Shown here: positions 22,356-30,226 of the stretch, in pieces
How positions within the stretch are numbered: the stretch's first letter is position 1
How the letters are laid out: each line of letters begins with the position of its first letter
Source: Xenophilus sp. L33
Lineage (GTDB): Bacteria; Pseudomonadota; Gammaproteobacteria; Burkholderiales; Burkholderiaceae_C
Assembly (NCBI RefSeq): GCF_009765735.1
Contig: NZ_LMUW01000104.1
Span: 6,796-62,742, forward strand
DNA: 55,947 nt
Direction: 5' to 3'
Translations under genes and position numbers: made by a program
The notes under the pieces: model-generated
Seen by the model: only the letters and a program-made list of their open reading frames with translations
Told to the model about the DNA's origin: nothing
Databases searched by the model: none

Positions 22356-23993
22356 TCAGCCCCGGCCGACGCGCTCCTTCAACACGAACTTCTGGATCTT
22401 CCCGGACGGCGTGCGCGGCATCTGCTCGAGCACTTCGATCCGCTCGGGCCAATACTGCTTGGCGACCTTGCATTTGCTCATCCAGGCCTGGACGGCGGCC
22501 AGGTCGATGTCCTCGCCCGGGCGCAGCGCGACGAAGGCACAGGCGCGTTCGCCCAGCCGTTCGTCGGGGTAGCCGACGATCGCGGCCGCGGCGATCGCCG
22601 GGTGCTTGTAGAGCAGCGCCTCGATCTCGACCACCGGCACGTTCTCGCCGCCGCGGATCAAGACATCCTTGGTCCGGCCGTTGATGCGGATGTAGCCCTC
22701 GTCGTCCATGTAGGCCAGGTCGCCGGTGTCGAACCAGCCTTCGGCGTCGTAGGTCGGTATTTCCGGATGCTTGTAGTAGCCCATCGACATCTGGGCGCCG
22801 CGCACCATCAGCCGGCCGGTCTCGCCGTTGGGCAGCGGCCGGCCGTCGAAGTCGACGATGCGCAGGCCGACGCCGTCGACCGCGCGGCCGTCGGTCTTCG
22901 ACGACTTGTCGGCGGCGCGCGAAGGCTCGGTCAACGCACCGGCCAGCGCCTCGGTCATGCCCCAGAGCGAGCAGACCTTGAGGCCCAGTTCCTTGTCGGC
23001 CCGCTCGATCAGCACCGGCGGGATCTGCGCCCCGCCGCAGAGGAAGTTGCGCAGGCGCTCCGGCCGCGGCGCGCCCTGCGCCACCGCGTCGCAGATGTCG
23101 GCCAGGAAGGGCGACGAGGCCGCGGTGTAGGTCACGCCCTCGGCGGCCATCAGGGTGACGCCGCGCCGGCCTTCCCAGATGTCCTGCAGCACCACCGTCG
23201 AACCGAGGTAGACGCCCTGCATCATCATGGCCGCGTAGCCGGTCATGTGGCCGAGCGGCGAACAGGCCAGCAGCACGTCGTCGACCGTGAGGCCGAAGCG
23301 GTCGGCCAACGCGCGGGTGCAGGCCACCAGGGTGTTGGAGGTGTGCATAACGCCCTTGGGCGAGCCGGTGGTGCCCGAGGTGAACATCAGCACCGCGAGG
23401 TCGTCCGGCTGCAGCGCCGAATCGGCCAGGCGGGCGGCCGGCTCGACCCGCGCGTCGCCCTGCTGCAGCACGCGCTCGAAGTCGTTGTCGCCGCCGCCGT
23501 CGACCACCACCACATGGGCCAGCGCCGGCAACTTCTTCTGCAGCGCCGCCGCCATGGCGGCGTAGTCGAAGCCGCGGAACTGCGAAGGCACCACCAGCAC
23601 CTTGGCCTCGGCGAAGCCCAGCATGAATTCCAGCTCGCGCTCGCGGAAGATCGGCATCAGCGGATTGGCCACCGCGCCGATGCGGCCGCAGGCCAGCGAC
23701 ACGACCACGAATTCCCACCAGTTCGGCAGCTGCACCGCCACCACGTCGCCGACGCCGATGCCCAGGCCGCGCAGCGCGCCTGCCGCCCGCGACACCCGGT
23801 CGCCGAACTCGGCATAGGAGATGCGCACCGGCTCGGCGCGGTCGGCGCGATAGCCGACGAGGGCCGGCTTGTCGGGGGTGTTGCGGACGGCGGCGGCCAG
23901 GAAGTCGTCGATCGTCTTGTCCTGCCAGAAGCCCGCTTCGCGCATCGCGCGGCCGTGCGCCGCGGCATCGAATACCTTGTCGGTCATGCCCAT
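22356..23993 (-). CDS. AMP-dependent acyl-CoA ligase
   Basis: This 545-residue protein belongs to the ANL superfamily. It has the P-loop FTSGTTGSPKG, the adenylate-binding CSLWGMTEA region, WFDTGD and the C-terminal lysine region SGKIQKF. It activates a carboxylic acid to its CoA ester through an acyl-AMP. Its genes downstream (isomerase, enoyl-CoA reductase, Nudix) act on enoyl-CoAs. The substrate (fatty, cyclic or aromatic acid) cannot be read. It is the first gene of its operon, with a symmetric element at 24018-24036 upstream. Confidence 0.9.
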   Translation of the reverse strand: MGMTDKVFDAAAHGRAMREAGFWQDKTIDDFLAAAVRNTPDKPALVGYRADRAEPVRISYAEFGDRVSRAAGALRGLGIGVGDVVAVQLPNWWEFVVVSLACGRIGAVANPLMPIFRERELEFMLGFAEAKVLVVPSQFRGFDYAAMAAALQKKLPALAHVVVVDGGGDNDFERVLQQGDARVEPAARLADSALQPDDLAVLMFTSGTTGSPKGVMHTSNTLVACTRALADRFGLTVDDVLLACSPLGHMTGYAAMMMQGVYLGSTVVLQDIWEGRRGVTLMAAEGVTYTAASSPFLADICDAVAQGAPRPERLRNFLCGGAQIPPVLIERADKELGLKVCSLWGMTEALAGALTEPSRAADKSSKTDGRAVDGVGLRIVDFDGRPLPNGETGRLMVRGAQMSMGYYKHPEIPTYDAEGWFDTGDLAYMDDEGYIRINGRTKDVLIRGGENVPVVEIEALLYKHPAIAAAAIVGYPDERLGERACAFVALRPGEDIDLAAVQAWMSKCKVAKQYWPERIEVLEQMPRTPSGKIQKFVLKERVGRG

Positions 23994-24017
23994 GTCTCCT
24001 CGGTGGCGAATTTAGTT

Positions 24018-24036
24018 CACTACCGTACGATACGTG
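24018..24036. promoter_or_regulatory. Candidate operator upstream of the 22356-23993 ligase operon
   Basis: Outer CAC (24018-24020) and GTG (24034-24036) flank a central CGTACG palindrome (24024-24029), forming an imperfect 19-bp dyad about 25-45 bp before the ligase start. Which regulator binds is not shown; the MarR protein encoded just upstream is the nearest candidate. Confidence 0.35.
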
Positions 24037-24112
24037 GGATGATCCTTCCCTGCAATATGGCCGACCCCCGGGAAAGCGAGCAGTCGGCGGCCCGCGACCG
24101 GCGCCGCGGGCC

Positions 24113-24586
24113 TCAGGTTTCGGTGGCCTGCAGGTAGGTCAGCAGGTTGCGCTTCATGGCGTCGAGCGTGAGCGCGGCGGCCTCCAGCTTGGGGTCGGGC
24201 AGGCCGTCGAGGATCTGCTCGTTGAGCCGGTGGCTCACCTTGCGCATGCGGGCGATCAGCTGCTTGCTCTTGGGTTCGAGGAAGACGCGGTTGACCCGGC
24301 GGTCGCTGGCGTCGGCGTCGCGCCGCACCAGGCCGGACTTCTCGAGACGGTCGATCAGGCCGCCGACCGCCACCTTGCCGAGGTCGAGTTCCTCGGCCAG
24401 TTGCGACTGGGTCATGCCGTCTTCGCGGGAGAGGTAGGCGAGCACCCACCACTGCGAGCGGGTGACGCTCAAGGGCTTGAGGCAGCGGTCGAAGGCGCTG
24501 CGTCGCAGACGCGACACGTCGTGGATGAGGAAACCGAGCCGAAGCTCCCAATCGATCGTGTGCGGGTCTGCTGCGGTGGTTGCCAT
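24113..24586 (-). CDS. MarR-family transcriptional regulator
   Basis: This 157-residue regulator has the MarR winged helix (TQSQLAEELDLGKVAVGGLIDRLE, residues about 58-82, then the wing DASDRRVNRVFLEPKSK). It lies between the BKACE gene and the ligase operon. A MarR protein, BadR, controls the cyclohexanecarboxylate genes (badHI, aliAB) in Rhodopseudomonas, so a similar link to the ring-cleavage genes here is plausible. An imperfect dyad, CTTTTACTATAAAG (24615-24628), lies at its promoter. Confidence 0.88.
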   Translation of the reverse strand: MATTAADPHTIDWELRLGFLIHDVSRLRRSAFDRCLKPLSVTRSQWWVLAYLSREDGMTQSQLAEELDLGKVAVGGLIDRLEKSGLVRRDADASDRRVNRVFLEPKSKQLIARMRKVSHRLNEQILDGLPDPKLEAAALTLDAMKRNLLTYLQATET

Positions 24587-24665
24587 TGCGCTGGAGGCCC
24601 CGTGTAGGGGGCACCTTTTACTATAAAGATGCGTACATTCTAGACCGGCCTCCGCGCCGTGCGCA

Positions 24666-25598
24666 CTAGAACGCGACCGCGTTCTTTCCCTTCAGCTGCA
24701 GGATTTCACGCGCCTCGTCCGGCGTCGCGACCTGCAGCCCGAGGCCTTCGATGATCTCGCGCGCCTTGCGCACCTGCTGCGCGTTCGACTCCGCCAGCTT
24801 GCCGGCGCCGATCCAGAGGCTGTCTTCCAGGCCGACCCGCACGTTGCCGCCCATGGAGGCCGACATCGCCGCGATCGGCATCTGGCTCCGGCCGGCGCCC
24901 AGCACCGACCAGCGGTAGTCGGCGCCGAAGAGGCGGTCGGCGGTGCGCTTCATGTGCATCACGTCGTCCGGGTGGCTGCCGATGCCGCCGAGGATGCCGA
25001 ACACGGTCTGCACGAAGAACGGCGCCTGCACCATGCCGCGGTCGACGAAGTGCGCCAGGTTGTAGAGGTGCGAGGTGTCGTAGCACTCGAACTCGTAGCG
25101 GGTCTGGTTGGCCGACAGTTCGGTCAGCACCGTCTCCAGGTCGCCGTAGGTGTTGCGGAAGATCAGGTCCTTGCTGCCTTCGAGGTAGGGCTTTTCCCAG
25201 TCGAACTTGAATTCCTTGAAACGCTGCAGCATCGGGAAGAGGCCGAAGTTCATCGTGCCCATGTTCATCGAGGCGACCTCCGGCTTGAGCACCTTGGCCG
25301 GCATCATGCGTTCCTGCACCGTCATGTAGGGCGAACCGCCGGTGGTGAGGTTGATCACCGCGTCGGAACGCTTCTTGATGTCCTCCAGGAAGGGCCGGAA
25401 GGCCTCCGGCCGCTGATCCGGCTTGCCGGTGACCGGGTCGCGCGCGTGCAGATGGATGATGGCCGCGCCGGCCTCGACCGCGCCGACCGCCGCGTCGGCG
25501 ATCTCCTGCGGCGTGATCGGCAGGTGCGGCGACATCGAGGGCGTGTGGATCGCGCCGGTGACGGCGCAGGTGATGATGACTTTTCTTTGGGCTGGCAT
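24666..25598 (-). CDS. Beta-keto acid cleavage enzyme (BKACE, DUF849 family)
   Basis: This 310-residue TIM-barrel protein carries the zinc-binding pair H49-x-H51 (IHLHARDP) and the GLEDSLW segment of the BKACE family. These enzymes convert a beta-keto acid plus acetyl-CoA into acetoacetate and an acyl-CoA. No CoA-thiolase chemistry is needed on the free acid. Here it follows a 3-hydroxyacyl-CoA dehydrogenase by 22 bp, so it may shorten a keto intermediate of ring degradation. The natural substrate is unknown. Confidence 0.9.
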   Translation of the reverse strand: MPAQRKVIITCAVTGAIHTPSMSPHLPITPQEIADAAVGAVEAGAAIIHLHARDPVTGKPDQRPEAFRPFLEDIKKRSDAVINLTTGGSPYMTVQERMMPAKVLKPEVASMNMGTMNFGLFPMLQRFKEFKFDWEKPYLEGSKDLIFRNTYGDLETVLTELSANQTRYEFECYDTSHLYNLAHFVDRGMVQAPFFVQTVFGILGGIGSHPDDVMHMKRTADRLFGADYRWSVLGAGRSQMPIAAMSASMGGNVRVGLEDSLWIGAGKLAESNAQQVRKAREIIEGLGLQVATPDEAREILQLKGKNAVAF

Positions 25599-25620
25599 GG
25601 CGAGTCTCCGTGGTGAATGA

Positions 25621-26535
25621 TCAGACCGGGTCCCAGGTGAACACGTCCGAGGAACGGTCGAGCGGGAAGAAGCTGGCGCGCAGCATCGGCAGCGCGGTCT
25701 CGAGCACGCCCTCGGGCGTCCAGCCTTCGCCGCTGTGAGCGCTGCGGATCGGCCGCGGCTGGCTGAAGAGATAGATCTCGTTGTTGCGCACCCCGAAGAC
25801 CTGGCCGGTGACGTCGCTGGCCGCGTCGGCGCACAGGCCCACCACGAAGGGCGCGACCTTCTCGGGCACCAGCTTCTTCAGGCCGTCGACCCGCTTCTTC
25901 TGCTCGGGCGTCTCGCTCGGGATCGAGTCGATCATCCGGGTCCAGGCGAAGGGCGCGACCGCGTTGGAGCGCACGTTGAACTTCTGCATGTCGAGCGCGA
26001 TCGATTTCGACAGCGCCATGATGCCGAGCTTGGCGGCGCTGTAGTTGGCCTGGCCGAAGTTGCCGATGAGGCCCGAGGTCGATGTCATGTGCACGTAGGC
26101 GCCGCTGGCCTGCGACTTGAAGTGCGGCGCCGCCGCGCGGCTGACGTTGAAGCTGCCCTTCAGGTGCACCGCGATCACCTGGTCGAACTCCGGCTCGCTC
26201 ATGCGATGGAACATCACGTCGCGCAGGATGCCGGCGTTGTTGACCACGATGTCGATGCGCCCGAAGGTGTCGACCGCGGCCTCGACCATGCGGTTCGCAT
26301 CCTTCCATTCGGCGACCGAGCCGCCGTCGACGATGGCGTCGCCGCCGGCCGCCTTGATCGCCGCCACCACCTCCGCGGCGGGCTGCTGGTTGTCGGGCTG
26401 GCCGTCCAGCGTGGCGCCGAGATCGTTCACCACCACGCGAGCGCCGGCGGCCGCCATGGCCAGCGCGATGCCGCGTCCGAGCCCACGTCCGCCGCCTGTC
26501 ACCAGCGCGACCTTGCCTTCGAGAAGCTTGCTCAT
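25621..26535 (-). CDS. SDR, multifunctional-enzyme-2-type 3-hydroxyacyl-CoA dehydrogenase
   Basis: The protein has 304 residues with TGGGRGLG, NNAG, a serine in TSTSG and YSAAK. The VNDLG segment after strand 2 and the long C-terminal tail after the SDR core match the dehydrogenase domain of peroxisomal MFE-2, which acts on (3R)-hydroxyacyl-CoAs. ATG 26535 has AAGGAG upstream; the longer frame runs into the divergent promoter. It is divergent from the HMGCS/DUF35 fusion gene and co-directional with BKACE. Confidence 0.86.
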   Translation of the reverse strand: MSKLLEGKVALVTGGGRGLGRGIALAMAAAGARVVVNDLGATLDGQPDNQQPAAEVVAAIKAAGGDAIVDGGSVAEWKDANRMVEAAVDTFGRIDIVVNNAGILRDVMFHRMSEPEFDQVIAVHLKGSFNVSRAAAPHFKSQASGAYVHMTSTSGLIGNFGQANYSAAKLGIMALSKSIALDMQKFNVRSNAVAPFAWTRMIDSIPSETPEQKKRVDGLKKLVPEKVAPFVVGLCADAASDVTGQVFGVRNNEIYLFSQPRPIRSAHSGEGWTPEGVLETALPMLRASFFPLDRSSDVFTWDPV

Positions 26536-26611
26536 TCCAGTCTCCTTGTCTCTCGCCGTCGTTGAGGGTAAACCCCTGCCCACCTTCATCGATCCGGCTT
26601 GCGAAAATATC

Positions 26612-26625
26612 GTGCGCTAGCGTAC
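26612..26625. promoter_or_regulatory. Candidate operator in the divergent 26535/26677 promoter
   Basis: GTGCGCTAGCGTAC is a 14-bp palindrome with one mismatched pair, placed in the 141-bp gap between the two divergent genes. A regulator bound here could control both the dehydrogenase/BKACE pair and the long plus-strand operon. The gap also has an AT-rich stretch (GAAAATAT at 26603-26610) suited to a promoter. Confidence 0.45.
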
Positions 26626-26676
26626 CATGTGCCACATGATCATGTACAGCAGGCGCCCGATGCCGAAGCACCATCC

Positions 26677-28146
26677 ATGAGAGAAGCAGAGACTGTATTC
26701 GGCCTGCTGGCGACCACCCGCTACCTGCCTCGCCTGCGCCTGGAGCGCAGCGAAGTCGCGGCCCAGCATCGCTGGATGGCACCCGGCCTGCGCTCGCTGG
26801 CCAAGGGCCGCCGCACCATGGCCAACTGGGACGAGGACAGCGTCACGATGGCGCTCGAGGCCGGCCGCCAGCTTCAGCAGGCGCTGCCGGGCACCGCCAC
26901 CGAAGAACTCACGCTGGTGTCCACCACGCTGCCCTTCGCCGAGCGCCTGAACGCCGGCATCGTCGCCTCGGCGCTCGGCCTCGGTGCCGGCGCAGTGCTG
27001 CGCGACGCCGGCTCCAGCGCGCGCGCCGCGCTGACCGAGCTCGCGGCGGCGCTGCGCCAGGGCGGCACGGCCGCCCGCATGGTGATCGCTTCCGAACGCC
27101 GCATCGCGCGGCCGGCCAGCACGCAGGAAATGATCTTCGGCGACGGCGCGGCCGGCGCCCTGATCGGCAGCGGTGCCGCCATCGCGAAGCTGGTGGCGGC
27201 GAGCAGCATCCACGCCGACCTGGTCGACCATTTCCGGCAGACCGGCGATGACCACGAATACGGCTGGGAAGAGCGCTGGGTGCGCGACGAGGGCTACATG
27301 AAGATCGCGGTCGGCGCGATCCGCCAATGCCTGAAGGACGCCGGCGTGTCGGCCGGCGACGTCTCGCACTTCGCGATGCCGGCGCCGCTGGCCAAGGTGA
27401 ACGACGCGGTCGCCAAGCGGCTGGGCATCGCGCCCGCCGCGCTGGTGTCGGCCGAGCACGAAGCCGGCGGCGATCTCGGCAGCGCGCAACCTCTGGCGAT
27501 GCTCGACATCGCGCTGCGCGCCGCCGCGCCCGGCGCGCTGGTGCTGGTGGCCGCCTTCGGCAGCGGCTGCGACGCGCTGCTGCTGCGCCGCACCGGCGTG
27601 CCCTGCCCCGGCGCCGTGCCGGACGCGGGCCATGCCGAGACCAGCTACATGAAGTACCTCTCGTTCACCGACCAGATCGACCTGGCCTGGGGCATGCGCG
27701 CCGAGATGGACAACAAGACCGCGCTCACCGCGGCCTGGCGCGACCACGCGCGGGCCTCGCGCTTCGAGGGCGGCCGCTGCAGCGCCTGCGGCACGGTGCA
27801 GTTCCCGCGCTCGCGCCTGTGCGTGAATCCGGAATGCCGCGCGCAGGACACGCAGGAGCCGACGAACATGGCCGACGTGCCGGCGCGCGTGATGTCGCAC
27901 ACCACCGACTTCCTCGGCTACACGCCCGACCCGCCCTTCCAGTTCGGCCACATCGACTTCGAGGGCGGCGGCCGCGTGCTGATGGAATTCACCGACACCG
28001 ACGTCGGCGAACTGTCGGTCGGCGTGCCGCTGCGCATGGTCTACCGCATCAAGGAATTCGACCGCAACCGCGGCTTCCGGCGCTACTTCTGGAAGGCGAC
28101 GCCGGTCCGCGCGATCGTTGCCGACGCACCCACCAAGGACCACTGA
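26677..28146 (+). CDS. HMG-CoA-synthase-like pseudoenzyme fused to a DUF35 OB-fold domain
   Basis: This 489-residue protein joins two modules. Residues 1 to about 320 have the thiolase fold of archaeal-type HMG-CoA synthase (TMANWDEDSVTMALEAG), but the catalytic cysteine position is Gly (G112 in DAGSSARAA) and the histidine position is Ala (A233 in HFAMPAPLAK). Residues about 345-489 are a DUF35 protein: a zinc ribbon (C368, C371, C382, C387) and an OB fold. DUF35 subunits pair with thiolases in benzylsuccinate (BbsAB), steroid and archaeal mevalonate systems. It is followed directly by a thiolase gene. I infer a non-catalytic scaffold or CoA-binding partner of that thiolase. Its ATG at 26677 avoids upstream operator sequence. 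Confidence 0.82.
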   Translation: MREAETVFGLLATTRYLPRLRLERSEVAAQHRWMAPGLRSLAKGRRTMANWDEDSVTMALEAGRQLQQALPGTATEELTLVSTTLPFAERLNAGIVASALGLGAGAVLRDAGSSARAALTELAAALRQGGTAARMVIASERRIARPASTQEMIFGDGAAGALIGSGAAIAKLVAASSIHADLVDHFRQTGDDHEYGWEERWVRDEGYMKIAVGAIRQCLKDAGVSAGDVSHFAMPAPLAKVNDAVAKRLGIAPAALVSAEHEAGGDLGSAQPLAMLDIALRAAAPGALVLVAAFGSGCDALLLRRTGVPCPGAVPDAGHAETSYMKYLSFTDQIDLAWGMRAEMDNKTALTAAWRDHARASRFEGGRCSACGTVQFPRSRLCVNPECRAQDTQEPTNMADVPARVMSHTTDFLGYTPDPPFQFGHIDFEGGGRVLMEFTDTDVGELSVGVPLRMVYRIKEFDRNRGFRRYFWKATPVRAIVADAPTKDH

Positions 28147-28147
28147 C

Positions 28148-29353
28148 ATGGCTACCGGAATCCGCGACAAGGTCGCCATCCTCGGCATGGGCTGCACCCG
28201 CTTCGGCGAGCGCTGGGACGCCGGTCCCGAAGACCTGATGCTCGAGGCCTTCAACGAGGCCGTGGCCGATGCCGGCATCGACTACAAGCAGATCGAGGCC
28301 GCCTGGTTCGGCGTCTGCCTGGAAGAGAACAACGTCGGCAAGACCGCCGGCCCGCTGGCCCAGGCGCTGCGGCTGCCGCGCATCGCCGCGACCCGGGTCG
28401 AGAACGCCTGCGCCACCGGCACCGAGGCCCTGCGCGGCGCCGCCTACGCGGTGGCCGCCGGCGCCTACGACATCGTGCTCGCGCTCGGCGTCGAGAAGCT
28501 CAAGGACACCGGCTACGGCGGCCTGCCGGTGCGCACCCGCGGCGTCGCCAACGACCTGTGGCTGCCCAACTCGACCGCGCCCGGCGCCTTCGCCCAGCTG
28601 GCCTCGGCCTATGCCGCGAAGTACGGCGTCTCGATCGCCGACCTGCGGCGCGCCATGGCCCACATCTCGGTCAAGAGCCACGCCAACGCGGCGCTCAATC
28701 CGAAGGCCCACCTGCGCAACAAGATCACCGAGGAAGACGTGCTGAAGGCGATGATGATCGCCGCGCCGCTCGGCCTCTACGACTGCAGCGGCGTCAGCGA
28801 CGGCGCCGCCTGCGCGATCCTCACTACGCCCGAGATCGCCCGCGCGCTGCGCCCCGATGCCGAGCTGGTCACCATCAAGGCGCTCGAAATCTCGGTCAGC
28901 AACGGCGAGGAAGCCAGCTTCAGCAACTGGGACGGCGCGCACATCGCGACCGCCCGCACCGCCGCCGCCAAGGCCTACGCGGCCGCGGGCATCACCGAGC
29001 CGCGCCGCGAGGTGCAGATGGCCGAGGTGCACGACTGCTTCTCGATCACCGAGGCGGTGCTGATGGAAGACCTGGGCTTCAGCGCGCCGGGCCGCGCGGT
29101 GCACGACGTGCTCGACGGCGTCTTCGACCTCGACGGCGCGCTGCCGGTGGTGCCGGACGGCGGCCTGAAGTGCTTCGGCCATCCGATCGGCGCCTCGGGC
29201 CTGCGCATGGTCTACGAGGTCTACCAGCAGATCCACGGCCGTGCCGGCGATCGGCAGTTGAAGAACGTCGACCGCGGGCTGACCCAGAACCTCGGCGGCC
29301 ATCCGCACCAGAACGTGAGCGCGGTATCGATCATCGGGCGCGCCGGCGCCTGA
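28148..29353 (+). CDS. SCP2-type thiolase (acetyl-CoA acyltransferase-like)
   Basis: This 401-residue thiolase has the nucleophile C88 (VENACATG), H295 in HDCFS and H345 in GHPIG. It lacks the longer insertion of classic thiolases and matches the SCP2/lipid-transfer group that works with DUF35 partners. Its start is directly after the stop of the HMGCS-DUF35 gene (1-bp gap), so the two are surely co-translated. It is expected to cleave a beta-ketoacyl-CoA made after ring opening; BbsB, the benzoylsuccinyl-CoA thiolase, is a relative. Confidence 0.9.
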   Translation: MATGIRDKVAILGMGCTRFGERWDAGPEDLMLEAFNEAVADAGIDYKQIEAAWFGVCLEENNVGKTAGPLAQALRLPRIAATRVENACATGTEALRGAAYAVAAGAYDIVLALGVEKLKDTGYGGLPVRTRGVANDLWLPNSTAPGAFAQLASAYAAKYGVSIADLRRAMAHISVKSHANAALNPKAHLRNKITEEDVLKAMMIAAPLGLYDCSGVSDGAACAILTTPEIARALRPDAELVTIKALEISVSNGEEASFSNWDGAHIATARTAAAKAYAAAGITEPRREVQMAEVHDCFSITEAVLMEDLGFSAPGRAVHDVLDGVFDLDGALPVVPDGGLKCFGHPIGASGLRMVYEVYQQIHGRAGDRQLKNVDRGLTQNLGGHPHQNVSAVSIIGRAGA

Positions 29354-29369
29354 GGGCGCGGCCGCCGCA

Positions 29370-29388
29370 GCGCCCGGCCGCCGGGCGC
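29370..29388 (+). terminator. Hairpin followed by a T-rich tract inside the operon
   Basis: Arms GCGCCCGG (29370-29377) and CCGGGCGC (29381-29388) form a strong stem with a 3-nt loop. A pyrimidine-rich run (about 29391-29409) with several T's follows. It lies between the thiolase and BadH-like genes. It could be an intrinsic terminator or attenuator that lowers downstream expression, or an mRNA-stabilising hairpin. Confidence 0.45.
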
Positions 29389-29426
29389 GACTTCATCTTT
29401 TTCTTCTTTTTGACTGGAGACATTTC

Positions 29427-30197
29427 ATGCGAGGACTGAAAGGCAAGACCGCGATCGTCACCGGTGCCGGCAGCGGCATCGGGCGCGCCATCGCACTGCG
29501 ACTGGCGGCCGAAGGCGTCACCGTCGGCGTGTTCGACATCAACCCGGCGGGCGCCGGCGAGACGGTCAAGGCGATCGAGGTCGCCGACGGCAAGGCCGTC
29601 GCCGTGGCCTGCGACATCACCGACTACGGCGCGGTCACCGCCGCGGTCGCGGAGTTCGAAGAGAAGGCCGGCGCGCCCGCCGACATCCTGGTCAACAACG
29701 CCGGCTGGGACACGCCGATGCCCTTCCTGAAGACCGACGAGGCCTTCTGGCAGAAGGTGACCGCGATCAACTGGTTCGGCCCGCTGCACATGACGCATGC
29801 GGTGGTCAAGGGCATGGCGGCGCGCAAGAGCGGCCGCGTCGTGAACATCGCATCGGACGCGGGCCGGGTCGGCTCGTCCGGCGAGGTCGTCTATTCAGGC
29901 TGCAAGGGCGCGACCATCGCCTTCGCCAAGGCCCTGGCGCGCGAGGTCGCGCGCAGCAACGTGACCATCAACACGGTGTGCCCCGGCCCGACCGACACGC
30001 CGGCGATGGACGCCTTCGTCGGCACCGGCGAGCAGGGCCAAAAGATCCGCGACGCGATGGTGCGCGGCGTGCCGCTCGGCCGCATCGGCGCGCCGGACGA
30101 CTACCCCGGCCTGGTCGCCTTCCTCGCGAGCGACGACGCCGCCTTCATGACCGGCCAGACGATCAGCGTCTCGGGCGGCCTCAGCATGCACGGTTGA
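29427..30197 (+). CDS. SDR, BadH-like 2-hydroxycyclohexanecarboxyl-CoA dehydrogenase
   Basis: This 256-residue SDR has TGAGSGIG, NNAG, S143, Y156 and K160, all intact. It is adjacent to a strong BadI homologue and shares with BadH the overall length and the end TISVSGGLSMHG-type C-terminus. BadH oxidises 2-hydroxycyclohexane-1-carboxyl-CoA to the 2-keto form, the substrate of BadI. The name is given by position as well as similarity. Substituted ring substrates are equally possible. Confidence 0.85.
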   Translation: MRGLKGKTAIVTGAGSGIGRAIALRLAAEGVTVGVFDINPAGAGETVKAIEVADGKAVAVACDITDYGAVTAAVAEFEEKAGAPADILVNNAGWDTPMPFLKTDEAFWQKVTAINWFGPLHMTHAVVKGMAARKSGRVVNIASDAGRVGSSGEVVYSGCKGATIAFAKALAREVARSNVTINTVCPGPTDTPAMDAFVGTGEQGQKIRDAMVRGVPLGRIGAPDDYPGLVAFLASDDAAFMTGQTISVSGGLSMHG

Positions 30198-30226
30198 TTC
30201 ATCACGCAACGAACAGGAGATATGAG

